From: Cyrtodaria siliqua
Lineage: Eukaryota; Mollusca; Bivalvia; Adapedonta; Hiatellidae
Direction of reading: 5' to 3'
Assembly: GCA_037043455.1 (NCBI GenBank)
Contig: JAWPHD010005065.1
Span: 1 to 64,000 of the forward strand
Length of the DNA: 64,000 nucleotides
The position numbers and the translations under genes are program-made. The number at the start of each line of letters is the position of its first letter. The stretch's first letter is position 1. This document shows, piece after piece, positions 21,500 through 33,800 of this stretch. The notes beneath the pieces are model-generated. The model did no database searches, was not told where the DNA came from, and worked only from the letters and a program-made list of their open reading frames with translations.

Positions 21500-22100
21500 G
21501 TGTTGAATATACTGTAAGGAGTTGTTTATTGATGTGTTGTGTTTATTTATGCTTACTATAACTGAAATTGCCGCAAAGAAATATTCATGTTTTACATTGG
21601 GGATGTATTATAAGAATATTTCATTTTTATCGGGTGAATATAGGGAATTCCAACCCGAGGTATAAGCGTTGTTTTGCGTCGAATTTCTGATATGCAAGAA
21701 AAAGAATCTATCATGGGTATTCGGTTCAGATAGGAAATTCCAATCCTCGGTATAAGTGTTTTAATCGGAACCTCGGCACAGGAAATATTAAATATTTCTA
21801 TTAGTTTTTGGGGAAGATTTAAATATCTGCATATTTAAATATCTGCATCGAAACATCTACTTGCAACAACAAAGTTATGGTTGGAGATACTAACGAAGAC
21901 CAATTAAATCCAGCTAACCACTATCAGAAAGATATAATAATACTCATTAATAATCTGAAAAAATTGTTAAAGATGAAATTACGCGCGTTTCTGATCGATC
22001 GTCGACCCTATTAGATCCTATTATCATACAGATTGAATTTAAATTTATAAACTCTGGTAAAATGAAAACGCATAGTGACATATGAAACAAAATGCACATA
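21500..22100. other. No supported feature
   Basis: AT-rich sequence with a local duplication (AATTCCAACCCGAGGTATAA near 21648, AATTCCAATCCTCGGTATAA near 21739). No gene, RNA or element was recognised. Confidence 0.4.
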
Positions 22101-22880
22101 CAAAAAGACGTTTTTGGCTCTATATAAAAAGGCTGATTTTGCCAAACTTAACGCTCTTATAACATCTTATGACTGGAGCATCTTAATTAATACATGGATT
22201 TGTTCATGAAGCGTGTATGACTTTTACGAATACGTTTATAGAGCTTGTTAAATTATGTATTCCATCAAAACTTGTTACTATTAGGCCTAATGATAAACCG
22301 TGGTATGACTCGGAATTAAGACGCGTTTCAAGTCAACGTGATCGTCAAAAACAGAAAGCTGTTCGTTGTAATACACCTGAGAACTGACATTATAAACTGG
22401 CATTATAAACCACTGAGAAACAAAGTTAATAATTTTAAATTAGAAGCAATTATAGGTGATCAGCGTAAATATTGGAAATTATTGAAACATTACAAATTAT
22501 TGTTTATAATTGAACGACAAACCGTGATATATTATAGATAATTCACCGTAAACGATGTTCTATTTCTATTCTAATACCCCTAAAATGTGAAAATAACGCA
22601 CACATCTGAAACCTTTCGCATTGCTTTGCTTACTCTCCTAACGTTGCATACGTTACAATGCGAAATGCGCAATGCGCAATGCTTATTCTCCTAACGTTTC
22701 AAAAATTACAGTGATATATCGTTCAATATAACGAGATATTTTAAACTAGGCTATATAGTGCGGGTGTATTAGAATTACTACTAAATCAGATTCGAAATTA
22801 ACTTTAGCCGGTGTGCCTCAAGGATCTGTTCTTAGGACCCTTTTCGTTTTGAAAAATATAAATGACTTTAAGTAATGAAG
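22100..22880 (+). pseudogene. Decayed non-LTR retrotransposon (EN-RT linker and RT fragment)
   Basis: Fragments in shifting frames read FTNTFIELVKLCIPSKLVTI, RPNDKPWYDSELRRVSSQRD, NFKLEAIIGDQRKYWKLLKH and LAGVPQGSVL. These are the linker WYDS-x-LRR-x(n)-RDR and RT motif B (GVPQGSVLGP) of jockey-like LINEs. Stops and indels break the frame throughout, so it is an old copy of a different family from the LINE at 15 kb. Confidence 0.7.
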
Positions 22881-23149
22881 GTAAATGGCATGAACACATC
22901 AATAATTTTATCGTCAGCATCAACGATTTTAGGTTTGACGAGATTCCTTAAATATAAAATTGGATAGGGACCGGCCGTAACTAATGTTGTAGAACTTGTG
23001 GCCCAACCCTTTTGCACACTAATGTAAATTTTGCAATAAATCATGTTTAAACCATATACTAATGTATATGTACATTAAATAGTGTAAATAAAGTGTAATA
23101 AAAACAGTGTAAATGAAGACATTAATAGGCAATATTAGTATAATACATC

Positions 23150-23365
23150 AATGATCATGTCTATATGAGATAAAAACAACAAAGGACTAGAAAGCCACAA
23201 ATCAGAAAAACAAGAGAACAAACCGTTAAGGGCACGACAAGACACGATTTAAGACTACTTAAGGTATTTGGGTAGATGTCATCATAGGGTCCACAATCTG
23301 TCCGGTCATCGCACAATCAAAGAGGAAAGCGTAGTGGCGGACTGTAAATGGGTCAACCATTAAAT
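23150..23365 (+). repeat. Dispersed repeat copy 1 (shared with 24480-24760)
   Basis: AACAAACCGTTAAGGG, GTCCGGTCATCGCACAATCA and ACTGTAAATGGGTCAACCA are repeated almost exactly at 24480-24760. An inverted partial copy lies at 25885-25985. Confidence 0.65.
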
Positions 23366-23419
23366 ATGCAGTACGTTGCAAATATGATGTGCGTTGCATA
23401 ATGAAATGCTGAGTATAGG

Positions 23420-23421
<2 letters not shown>

Positions 23422-23450
<29 letters not shown>

Positions 23451-23460
23451 CACACCCACA
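23422..23460. repeat. (CACG)n/(CA)n microsatellite
   Basis: Four-base CACG units pass into a pure CA run. Confidence 0.9.
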
Positions 23461-23624
23461 CGACCGTTCCAAGTCGGTAGCGCTATTGTCAACCCTTTTG
23501 TGTTTGTGATATCGTTTGCATTTATTATTACTTTTGCCTTCTTGTTTTGTTTGTTTCTGTGTTTTGTGGTTGACTGTCCTCCTTGAATGCTACTTTCCCT
23601 GTCCGATCTTTTTATATTTCTTAA

Positions 23625-23648
23625 TACATACATACATACATACATACA
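23625..23648. repeat. (CATA)n microsatellite
   Basis: About six tetranucleotide units. Confidence 0.9.
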
Positions 23649-24479
23649 GTTTAGTTTGCACTAGTTGTAACTAGCAGTTGCTTGTACTTCCTTTGCATAC
23701 TTTTTTCTTTTTAAGTTTTGTCCTGTCCTATATGTGTATACTCTATCTCTTTCGCCAGTGGATAGCAGCAAAAGTTGTTTTTTTTCCTTCAGAAATTCCA
23801 CTTTAAAATCTCTAAGTACACATGTTGGAACCACGGGGACTTCAGCCGTCGAAATATGTTCAACGGTTCTCGAGATGTAGATGTTTGACTTACACTGAGA
23901 GTGCTAGCCTTTGTACTGACTTCAGCTTTTATTTCCGGTCAGGGCGCTCTTTACAACCGTTGAACGCTAAAACAGGCGCCGGTACCAATCAATCGATCGG
24001 TACATAAAGTTTTCCCGCCAAAACGGGTCTATTTTTTGACATGGTTTTGACACGTTCATGCGATTTTATTACATATTGATGATTTTCCATCACTATTCAG
24101 TAGTTCTTCAATGAAAAAAACGTAGTATTTGTTCTAAATATACTGTTCATTGTGTCTTTATTAGTAAATGTATGATAAAAGTATATATACAAGTTGAAAA
24201 TGATATGTAGCATTCACAGATCAGTCAACCAAAAACAAGCACAAAAACAAAACAAAAAATACAAAGATGAATAAAAGGCAAAATATAACATTACAAACAT
24301 AAAAGGGTTACCATTTTGGAATGGTCAGTGGCAAAAAATAAACCAGGTTCTAGGGTTCACCAAGCCTCACTCTTACCCTGTTGTCATCCCAATAAAACGG
24401 GACAGTGCAAATAAAGATACCCCCACCAGATTATATTCTTTAACAAACAAGGCAGCATTAACATGCACCATAAGTATAT

Positions 24480-24760
24480 CACATAAATGGTCATGTGCAT
24501 ATGAATATAAAAAATCAAAAGCCCAGAAAGAGTCACAAACGCAAGTACTCATTGACTTGGCAGCAGCCAGAGCAACAAGATAACAAACCATTAAGGGTAA
24601 GACATCGACAAGTCAAAATTTCAGACGAACATCAAACGCTACCGTCCTTTGAGGATTTAGGCAGTCACCATTGTGTCCACACTATGTCCGGTCATCGCAT
24701 AATCAAAGAAGAAAGCATAATTACCAACTGTAAATGGGTCAACCACTAAACAAGCACCGC
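24480..24760 (+). repeat. Dispersed repeat copy 2, also the left arm of a 1.4-kb inverted repeat
   Basis: It matches 23150-23365. The segment GCCAGAGCAACAAGA... to ...CATCAAACGCTACCGTCCT (about 24568-24647) pairs with 25885-25980 in inverse orientation. Confidence 0.6.
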
Positions 24761-25082
24761 AAAAATGATAGTCATAACCTCTTTTGATAAACTTTTTAAC
24801 AAGTTTAATAACGCGTGTATGAAAGTGCTTATGACCAAGGATCTTACGTTTGTAAATCACATCACCATAGAAGTCGGGTTGTAATAGTTCTTGTCGCAGA
24901 AGAATTCTTAAATTACTTTTATATTTTAAAAGTAGATCAAGGTTAGGACAATAACATTTTGCAAAGGTTTTTCGAAGTTTATGGTAACAGTAGCCGTGCT
25001 GAATTAGTAGCTTCTTAGATAAACAAATAGTAAGAATATTAAAGTCCTCAATGTGACTACAAGCACTGGAAAAAACACAAAC

Positions 25083-25650
25083 ATTCGGCGCGTAATTTAG
25101 TCATTACTATCCCCCCACCCACAACCCCCAAAAACGAAAAAAAAAACATCATCCAAAAAGTCATTTAATAACAATTTAAATCTTTTCTAAACAAAAAAGA
25201 AAATTCATATATTATATCATATAAAGGTGTCCACTGATTTTTTTTGGAAAAAGTCGACTCCGCTTTGTTTGCGGTCGAATACACGGTCAATTATTGGACG
25301 ATTTTGCTCAAGCAAGCACTCAAATTATCTCCATAAATACAGTAAACTAACTAAATCAACTAAACTCAATGGCATTGTGTACCCAGTAAGAAACATCTTA
25401 CTCGACGGAGATATGACCGGTCACATAGTCACCGTCATTCACCTCTGAAACACAACTATACACCGTTCAACCTGCATAAACATATATTTGATCAATCAGA
25501 AATAACGTTTAATTACATATACCGATCATCAGAAAGCTCAATCCGACATCTGGTAATCACAACGGCTTAATATGTTTTTTAGAAAAGTTTTAAAATGTTA
25601 TTTGGGGTGTGGGAGGAGGGGTGTAGTAGTGACCAACTTACGCGCCGAAT
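25083..25650. mobile_element. 568-bp MITE nested in the 24.5-26.0 kb inverted repeat
   Basis: ATTCGGCGCGTAATTTAGTC (left) is inverted as GACCAACTTACGCGCCGAAT (right), and the homology runs on through a C-rich block (TCATTACTATCCCCCCACCC / GGGAGGAGGGGTGTAGTAGTGA). No coding sequence. Confidence 0.7.
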
Positions 25651-25884
25651 ACCTGTTCAGAAACACAGACAACATAAAACATCTCCATCTTAGTGCAGAT
25701 AATTAAAAATATCAAAATTGAATTCATCTCTCTTGTCATAGACTTTACTAAGTATTTCAACATTTTAAATAGAGAGATGTTAGATCTAATCAAGAAAAGA
25801 AGCGACAGTATCTGAAATGTAAGCTTTGTTGAGTTGAATTTCTTTAGGATAGATAATATTAACCATAGTAGAAAAGAAAGGAAA

Positions 25885-25985
25885 TACTTATAGGACGGTA
25901 GCGTTTGATGTTTGTCTTTTAATCTGGTATTGTCGTACTTTGTTCTCTTGTTGCTCTGGCTCCTGCCAAATCATTCATCGAGTTT
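25885..25985 (-). repeat. Right arm of the 1.4-kb inverted repeat
   Basis: On the minus strand it reads GGAGCCAGAGCAACAAGAGA through CATCAAACGCTACCGTCCTA, matching 24560-24650. Confidence 0.6.
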
Positions 25986-25999
25986 TTAAGTTGTATAGA

Positions 26000-28900
26000 T
26001 TTTTATTAGCTACTGGGACCATACGCCGCTGGACATGGAATGATGACATTAAATACAGCATGTCCACCGCCATATGCATGCCATCTTCGGGATGGTTAAA
26101 ATTATGTACTAATGATTTTTAGTAATATTGAATTCTGCTCAACCCGGGGCTAGAGGGCGTGAACGGTAGCAAGCATATTTCACTACCGTTCATGTACAGT
26201 CTCAATCAAACCGAGACTGCAATATTTCATATTTATCGTGTTCGGACGTTTCCAAAGGTCCACTCGTTCTTTTGCTGCTTTTTTACATTATATATACATG
26301 ATCATGTATGTGTTTTACTTATATTGCCTTATTATTATAATTTGGCGGGGATGTGTTTGGGATGACAAAAATGAGGTTTGGTGCCGTCCACCATGTATTG
26401 ATCTGAAATAATGTAAATCCGGTGGAAATATGTTAGTTCTTAAATATAAACTCGTTTAACGCCATCTTTGATTGCGATGACGGAGCCTTAATAACAGTCA
26501 ATAAGATTCCAAAGGATTTTTTTCCGCTGAAAATCTAGTACATGTGAATAGTGTTCACATTTCTAAAACGGGTTCATATATTCATAGTTATCATTTATGA
26601 ACATACTTTAATGAAAAATTTGCAAAAAAACACGCACAAAATTGCGTTAATATTGTGGTTACACGTGTTTGTCATGGAGATCCATATTAAAAAAGTATAG
26701 GTACACCTATACACACGCAAACATTAAACTACACTGTACGAGCACATCAGATTGGTGGTTTCAACTAAGCAAATAAAGACTTCAAAGTGGTAAGCAATAA
26801 GAAGAAGAACAAAATCAAATAAGTTTTTCTTTTCTTTATTAATATTACTTTTTGTGTGGACGGAATCAATAACTCTCGAGTAAACGATAACATGTGCACC
26901 AAATCAAAAACAGGTTTTGCTGTCGTCTTATGCGTGGATGCATCGAGCATAGAAACTCAACCCAAACGTTGGCAGCTTACCACCATCTAGTCCTTAAAGG
27001 AATCCGAAGAAAGAATGTGTCTGCTTACTGGTTCAAATAAGGAAAATACCTTTACCGTAGCTTCCCGTATACCAAAGTTTGACATGACAATTCGAACATA
27101 TGTCATTGCTAATATATACATAGCAATAATGTATGGCCACACATTTTCACATAAATTTCATCCTTTCTCATAAACATGACGGTCAAGATGCGTTTTTGAA
27201 AAAACAGGAAGGTCATTGAAATAAAAATGAACTGTTATACTGTAACTTTCGAATTTCAAAGAATGTTCCGCCATACCAAGTCAACGTTCACTGGAATGCC
27301 CTTCCCCCAGATATCCCCACCCTACCCAATATAAAGCTGTTCAATTCTGAAGTTAGCATAGTCACCATAAGTAGCCCCAGAGTTGTTTTTATTTTTAAAC
27401 TTTAATAACAAAATCATGGTTTTATTCTACTAACACGTCTATGTCAGATAGACGCGCGACGTCTATGTCACATAGACGCGCGCCATTCCTAGAGCTGCAT
27501 TCCTAGGTCTCCCAACAGGGGTTTGGAATTAATGGAAGGTAGATAAAGGATTCCCAATCAACACAATGTAATCTTCGGCCACATTTAATTGAGTACAGAG
27601 TGTGCGTATGCAAATGCGTATCTCCGCGGCTGACAACAGTTCAATTTATATTCTGTCTTGATTAGTCTATTGAAACATGATTGTGTTGTTGTCATAATGT
27701 ACGTATATAACATTGGCCATGTGGGGTGGGGTGGGGGGGGGGGGGGGTGCATCTTATTCCCAGGTGTCGTAAAACGTTTCTGTGTAAACATTTTGAATAG
27801 AGTTTTACGGCGCACCAACGCATGAAAGGTCCTAACAGGAATGAACATGCCAGGCTCATACTGCATTTACATCAAGATAAAATATGGAGAATGGGCCTAG
27901 AACCTTCTAACCTGCAGAACAACAGAGTTGCTGCAAATTCTAAAGTAGACACTCCATTAACGATGAAGCCACATTGCCACGGTTGCATACGCGGTGTCAT
28001 GATGAAGACTTTGAATGAGTATGCTATACAATTACAAAATTAACACGAACGGAGGGTGGAGGGGCGGGGGATCCTACCCTCCTACCCCTCTGTCTCTAGC
28101 GGGATTTGCAGTGGTTGTATTCTATCCCGGCAACCACATGGGAACATGATCCCAGTTAAAACTGGAAATAGTGTATCAAAAAAACAAACGTGTTCATATC
28201 ATATAAACAAATTTCAACAAATAAATTACACTGTGCACATGTAGCTGCAGCATTTTTCAAATAAATAAAACAGCTTAAATAAATGTACATAAATAATGAT
28301 TTAGAATGGAAGTAATGATGTTGAACACATTTTAGATTGTATTTGGACGCATAAAAAACGTCAATTATAAATCTACACAAATTGTATTTCTCGTTTGGTG
28401 GTGTCGAATCAGGTTGGTTTATTATGCTTGAACGGACATTGTACGTGACCACAAAATGAACACGGCATAATTCCAGATTCCTCAAAATGACAAGATTGTA
28501 AAAAGTTAAAATATGTCTTAAATAACAGTAATAATATCAAAACAGTGTCACAATGTTCCGTAGGACATTAACACATCCTAGTATTGATATATAAAACGAT
28601 AGCAAGTTATAATAGTGTGATACCTTTGGCGAATAAATGTCTGATTAATATGTTTGCACAAGCACATTCATAACACTAAAGCATAGGCGTGGGAGCCGGG
28701 GAGCTAGGACGGCCCCAAAAGAGTTTGAATGCCTTGTTACACACAACATGCAAAAATTCGGAACAATTATATCAAAATAGACCTAGTACGGTTAAACTCT
28801 TAGAATTACTACATACACAGGATAAGAATATTGTTATAAAGTTAGCAATATATATAAGTACAGCTTGAGATGTAATTAAGGAATATAATCTTGATTACTT

Positions 28901-29930
28901 AAGCAATGTTAAGATCTTTTGTATTTTCATCCTCATGTATTAAGTATTTGACGTTAATATTGGAAATGTACTTTTGTCTAAAATCACGTATATATTCTGT
29001 TCTGCTTTGTTCCCATCCCACTTACTCAATAATTGACCGTGAAAAAAATCCAACAAAAATCACTAAAGTGGGGCACTCTTTAACATGCTGAAAGAACCTA
29101 TTTGGTGTATTAATGAGTGTTTTTGTGAATCTGTGAATTGATTTAAGAAGGACATTTTTAGAAGTTGCTCCCCGCCCAATTAGGTTGGTCTTCATACTAA
29201 CTATTCAAAAGTATCCTTTGTCAATATATCTTAAAGTACATTAACAAGCATATCTTTATTCGTAAGCGTTAACACTTATCAAGACAAAAATGACTGCATT
29301 AAGAATATTAAAAACATTCAAAATAGTCTATGGTATAATTAAGCTTTAATTAATAGTGTGTCTATTGTGTACGTTTTCATTTGAACGAAATCAGATACTC
29401 TTAATATCCATTTCAAAAATCAGTACGTTTAATATATATATATGTCTTAATTAAGCAACAATTTAATTATAAACTCGATATTCTTTTCCAAATCAATATT
29501 TTTTCAAAACAAATATATATTTTTTATTATGCCACCATATATATATCCCACCATATATATATATCGTAATTATGTACACATGGCAACTTCTGACTTGAGA
29601 GAATCGTGTTAAAATATGGCTATTTAAACATTATAAAACAAGCAGAATTTGTAATATTAGCAAGTAGCTAATATTAATTGGCAAGTGACATAAAATAAAA
29701 CATTACCTTAATTTATAAATATATAAATGCATACTACACAGCACTTTAAAAAATAAAATAATTTAATGTATCTTTATATAATATGTTAGGTGTAAACTTC
29801 TCTTTTAAAATATGAATAAGTGTTAATATCTCATTTAAAATATTAATGCAAGATATTTTTTTAAAATGTCTTGATCATTTATACTAACAAATGTATCACT
29901 ATTAACAGATTACTTTTAAGAATGCCAACA
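26000..29930. other. Long gene-free stretch
   Basis: No gene was recognised. Minor items: a short inverted pair GAACGGTAG/CTACCGTTC (26161-26190); two tandem copies of a small palindrome GTCTATGTCA..ATAGACGCGCG (27439-27484); a G run (27721-27748); TA-rich microsatellites near 29430 and 29540. Confidence 0.4.
27721..27748 (+). repeat. G-rich run, possible G-quadruplex
   Basis: GTGGGGTGGGGTGGGGGGGG and more G follows, i.e. four or more G tracts. Confidence 0.6.
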
Positions 29931-30088
29931 TGTACACAAAATATGGACAGACAGTTCTATCCTCAAGCATGCATCTAGGGGTGAACGTGAACCTATTCGA
30001 ACTACGGTTTGTACACAAAATATGGACAGACAGTTCTATCATCAAGCATGCATCTAGGGGTGAACGTGAAACTATTCGAACTACGGTT
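29931..30088 (+). repeat. 79-bp tandem duplication
   Basis: TGTACACAAAATATGGACAG starts both copies (29931 and 30010). The copies differ at only a few bases. Confidence 0.9.
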
Positions 30089-30570
30089 ACGTGTTAAATG
30101 CACCATTTTGACTACCCGGCTTTTCCTAAATACCTTTCTGTACATGCCAAATTCTTATCAAGACATTAACCTTTTCCCAGTCCTGTGAAGTACCACAGCC
30201 AAAAATTTGTAAATTTTCGTGTTTTTTTTCAAAATACAGATTTTTTTCTGAAAAGCTATAAAATTCTCGTTTGGAAATGGATTTTTTTTTATTATTTAAT
30301 ATTCTAGCATTCATGTCTTGAACTGAATTAATGGCAAAAGTGCTTCGTTTTAGTTGCAGATTTGCAGGGATATAAGGTGACTTTTTTGAGAAAATGAACA
30401 TTTTACAAATGTTTGCATACTACACTCTTCACAGGATCGGAAGGACTGTAATTCTGATTTGCAACAAAAGTTTAATGTCTTGATAGGCATTTGGCATAAA
30501 AACTGTGTTTGTACAGAAAGGCATTTATGAAAAGCCGGACCGTCAAAAATGGTGCATTTAACACGTAACC
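30085..30570. mobile_element. 486-bp element with long TIRs
   Basis: GGTTACGTGTTAAATGCACC (left) is inverted at the right end (30542-30570). The arms continue to pair for about 100 bp: CCGGCTTTTC, ACCTTTCTGTACA / TGTACAGAAAGGC, and TTATCAAGACATTAA / TTAATGTCTTGATA. It lies just downstream of the ZC2HC1C 3' end. Confidence 0.8.
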
Positions 30571-30739
30571 ATATGTAAAATCGACAAGCAATTTGTCATT
30601 ATTTTTGAGCAGTGTATATATGAATAAAGAAAAATATAAACGTGTTTCGCAGTGAGCCCTCATTGTGGTTCTCTGAAAGCTAAGCCTACATATTTGCATT
30701 CATATCGAGGGCTTAACGCGAAACAATTGCATCTTCGTC

Positions 30740-30745
30740 TTTATT
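30740..30745 (-). terminator. Candidate polyadenylation signal of ZC2HC1C
   Basis: AATAAA on the minus strand lies about 60 bases after the TAG stop at 30804, implying a very short 3'UTR. Position and strand fit, but the hexamer is common in AT-rich DNA. Confidence 0.4.
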
Positions 30746-30803
30746 TATATATAGTTACAATAGTTTGGAGTTCATCCCCTCAGTATGCGTTAACACCCCG
30801 GTC

Positions 30804-33800
30804 CTATTTCCGCCGAGGTGGTCCAGCAGGTCTTGAACGTGTGTTTTTACAGTGAGGTATATGGCGCTCGGCAGTTCCCGGGTTGAACCTCCTGGTACAG
30901 TGCGGACACTGGACATAGTCGGGGTTCTCTGTTACTGGTGGAGGTGGCAGATCGGCAAGGTTACCGCCACTGTCTTCTATTTCCTTCACTTTCTTGGCGT
31001 ACTTTATTGCGTTCATGAAACTCTCATGCTTTGCGCGCCAATTGCTTTTCTTTCCCTACAACGTTTGTAAAATAAATTAGTTATTTTATGTCCATGTATT
31101 CTGCATTGCGTATACAAAGTTGTAGCATGGTCGGTGAATTTCCTTTGATGAATGCAAAGCATTAAATCGTTTAATTTAGGGTAACTAAAGGGGCGTGGCT
31201 ATACCGTACTACAACTACCAGACAGAGGAATTTAGAGTACGGACGTCACAGTGTTACTAAGTACACCATGCTACAAACAAGATAGAGTCTGTCTCATCTC
31301 GCTGGTTATTTAAACACCTCGATGCGTGACGCCCATCTCGGTGTTTAAATAAGCCAACTCGATGAGACCAGACTATATATATTACTTATTGCAATCATTG
31401 TAAATATAAAATAACTTTGACTTGTGTTGATAACATAATTAAATATGTTAGATGCCTTTATCATAACATTTAAATCATAAGCGTTAGTTTCCATACTTAT
31501 TTATGAAGTAGGCAAATTTATGTACGTTCTTCTGAAATTATGATCATTGTAAACACTATTAAAAAAAAAAGGCATTGTCACACATAAATTAGTGTTTCCC
31601 CGCATAAAAGTCCACATAAGCCACGACATATGACCAAGCACACAGTTGTCCCTGCGTTGATTTATCTGGTATGTATTGTTTCCGATTACAGAAAAACAAT
31701 TAATGGGAGATATCAGTAACCTTCTTCTATCTTACTTAACAACCTGGTTCCCGTTTTATTAAACATCTTATGATAATTCTGATCAAATTTTAAAACCGTC
31801 CATTTTTTTCCACCTAAGCATTCGATGTAGAGAGTTATGTGTGCACGTAGAACAGACATATCACATGTATAAGTAAATGGTCAGGTGTCCTTTTTCAATT
31901 ATTTTTGGAATAAATGAGGATAAATCAGAAGTATGGTTTTCAGGGAAACAATATTAGAAATGGCCCATTCCTTCGTTAATATCTACATATTGTAAACATG
32001 TTTTATAATGTTTGCAATGGTTCACAGATGGGTATTGAAATGTATACTGATTTAGCGAAACAACAATAGAGAGGTGAACTAAGTTGTTCGGATGGACCTA
32101 GTTGACTGGATATTTATTAGGGGAGATAAAAAATGAGAAAATGGTCATCACCCAAACGCAATGGCACCGTAGGCCCGCATGTACCACAAACTAAGAGCAA
32201 ATTAAATATACAATGAAAAGGACAATACACAGTTGTTAAGCATTATCTCATACTTACGATGGTTAGTGTTGATAATAAGAACAAATCAACAAAATAGAAA
32301 GAGTTATCACAGACATGCCCAAAGGCTAATTTAAAAGCAAATGTATACATTTCCTTTAGTAAAAAGTATATGGCGCAAGGCCTACACAAATTGCAAGATA
32401 ACGGCGACAGAGACATAGCGTTGCTCAACATGAACATATGTTGAAATGTGATATAACAGGAAATGTTAATTCATATTTTATAAGTATTTATATGCACTTC
32501 ACGGAAACTGCAATGCATTATTAAAGTTTGTGTGTCGCCTTTGTCACATTGTATCACACTGAAATATATAGGGAATTTGCAAAGTAATACACAAAAATGT
32601 TTCTAAGCATTTTAACACAAGTTTTGCAATATAAAATCTTTATATACCAATCTACATAAACTAGTGTAATATTTTCAGGATAACATGTTTGAATAATCAT
32701 TGTTGTATTCATTTTTCCATTGCACAACACCAATTATAAACAGCCCAGTCATCCTTTGTTGTCAACACACTTAGTCTAACCCTTTTTAAAATGTTCACTG
32801 ACCATTCACTGAACAGTGGTCAGTGTGTTCTTGTATTGAGATACTAATGTATGTTTATAACAAAGGAATACTAGTATTGAGACAGATGAGCTTTTATACA
32901 CTTTATATTGTTTTGTTTTGCTATAACTTGTCCCTTCAAAACACTAATGCAGACTTATTCCAGAAAAGTTTCAAAGTACTTGATAAAAGCATTCTTAAGA
33001 AGGAGAAATTTATACTGTGCTTAATTAATATGTAATATTCACTTTACCGTCAGATTTATTACAGCATCATTAATTTGATACACTTTTGTATTTTCATGCG
33101 AACCATATACATGTATAACCATATATATGTATTTATATTTTGTCACATATTTATCATTGACAGTGACTTATAGACCCATTGGGCCGGGTGCTCTTTCATT
33201 TTATATATGTACTTGTTTGTCACTTCATGCGCCATATAACCTTTTCATGTGTTGGTGCGCCTTAAAACCCAATTCAATTCAATTCACTTTATGCACATGT
33301 CACTATAATAAACGACTAACTTACTTACTTACTTACTTACTTACACAGACATGTGTTTGTTCTATAACTTTGCAAATTCCCTATATATTTCAATGCAATT
33401 ACAAAGACAATACATGAACCGTAAGAAACAAATATGAAACACACACATATATATATATAAATATTTATCACTGACATTTACTGTACACTATGTGAACATA
33501 AAATTCAATTTTGAAGCATAACCTAATACACAATATTGTGTCCATAAGTATTAGTCACAAGTCATAAAACACAAAAACGGTGTGAAGCTAGGTATTTGTT
33601 TAATACTTGCAGCAACTAATTAAGCTGGACTTACATCCAAATTGAGTCGTGGAATAAACTACAAGAACAAGGTAACATGCTGACGAATGTAAACTAAGTG
33701 TGATTGCAGGTGTGGTTGTGCAAATATTGTATTTATTTAAGGTTATCCGAGACATTTTTATAATGAAACGTATATTCATGCATATTGAACAGAAATAACT

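Noticed and set aside
23259..23645. 128-codon minus frame with VCVCVCV
   Set aside because: Generated by the CA/CATA microsatellites and a dispersed repeat; no homology.
33127..33417. 96-codon forward frame with LTYLLTYLLT
   Set aside because: Runs through a (TTAC)n microsatellite and a retroelement tail.
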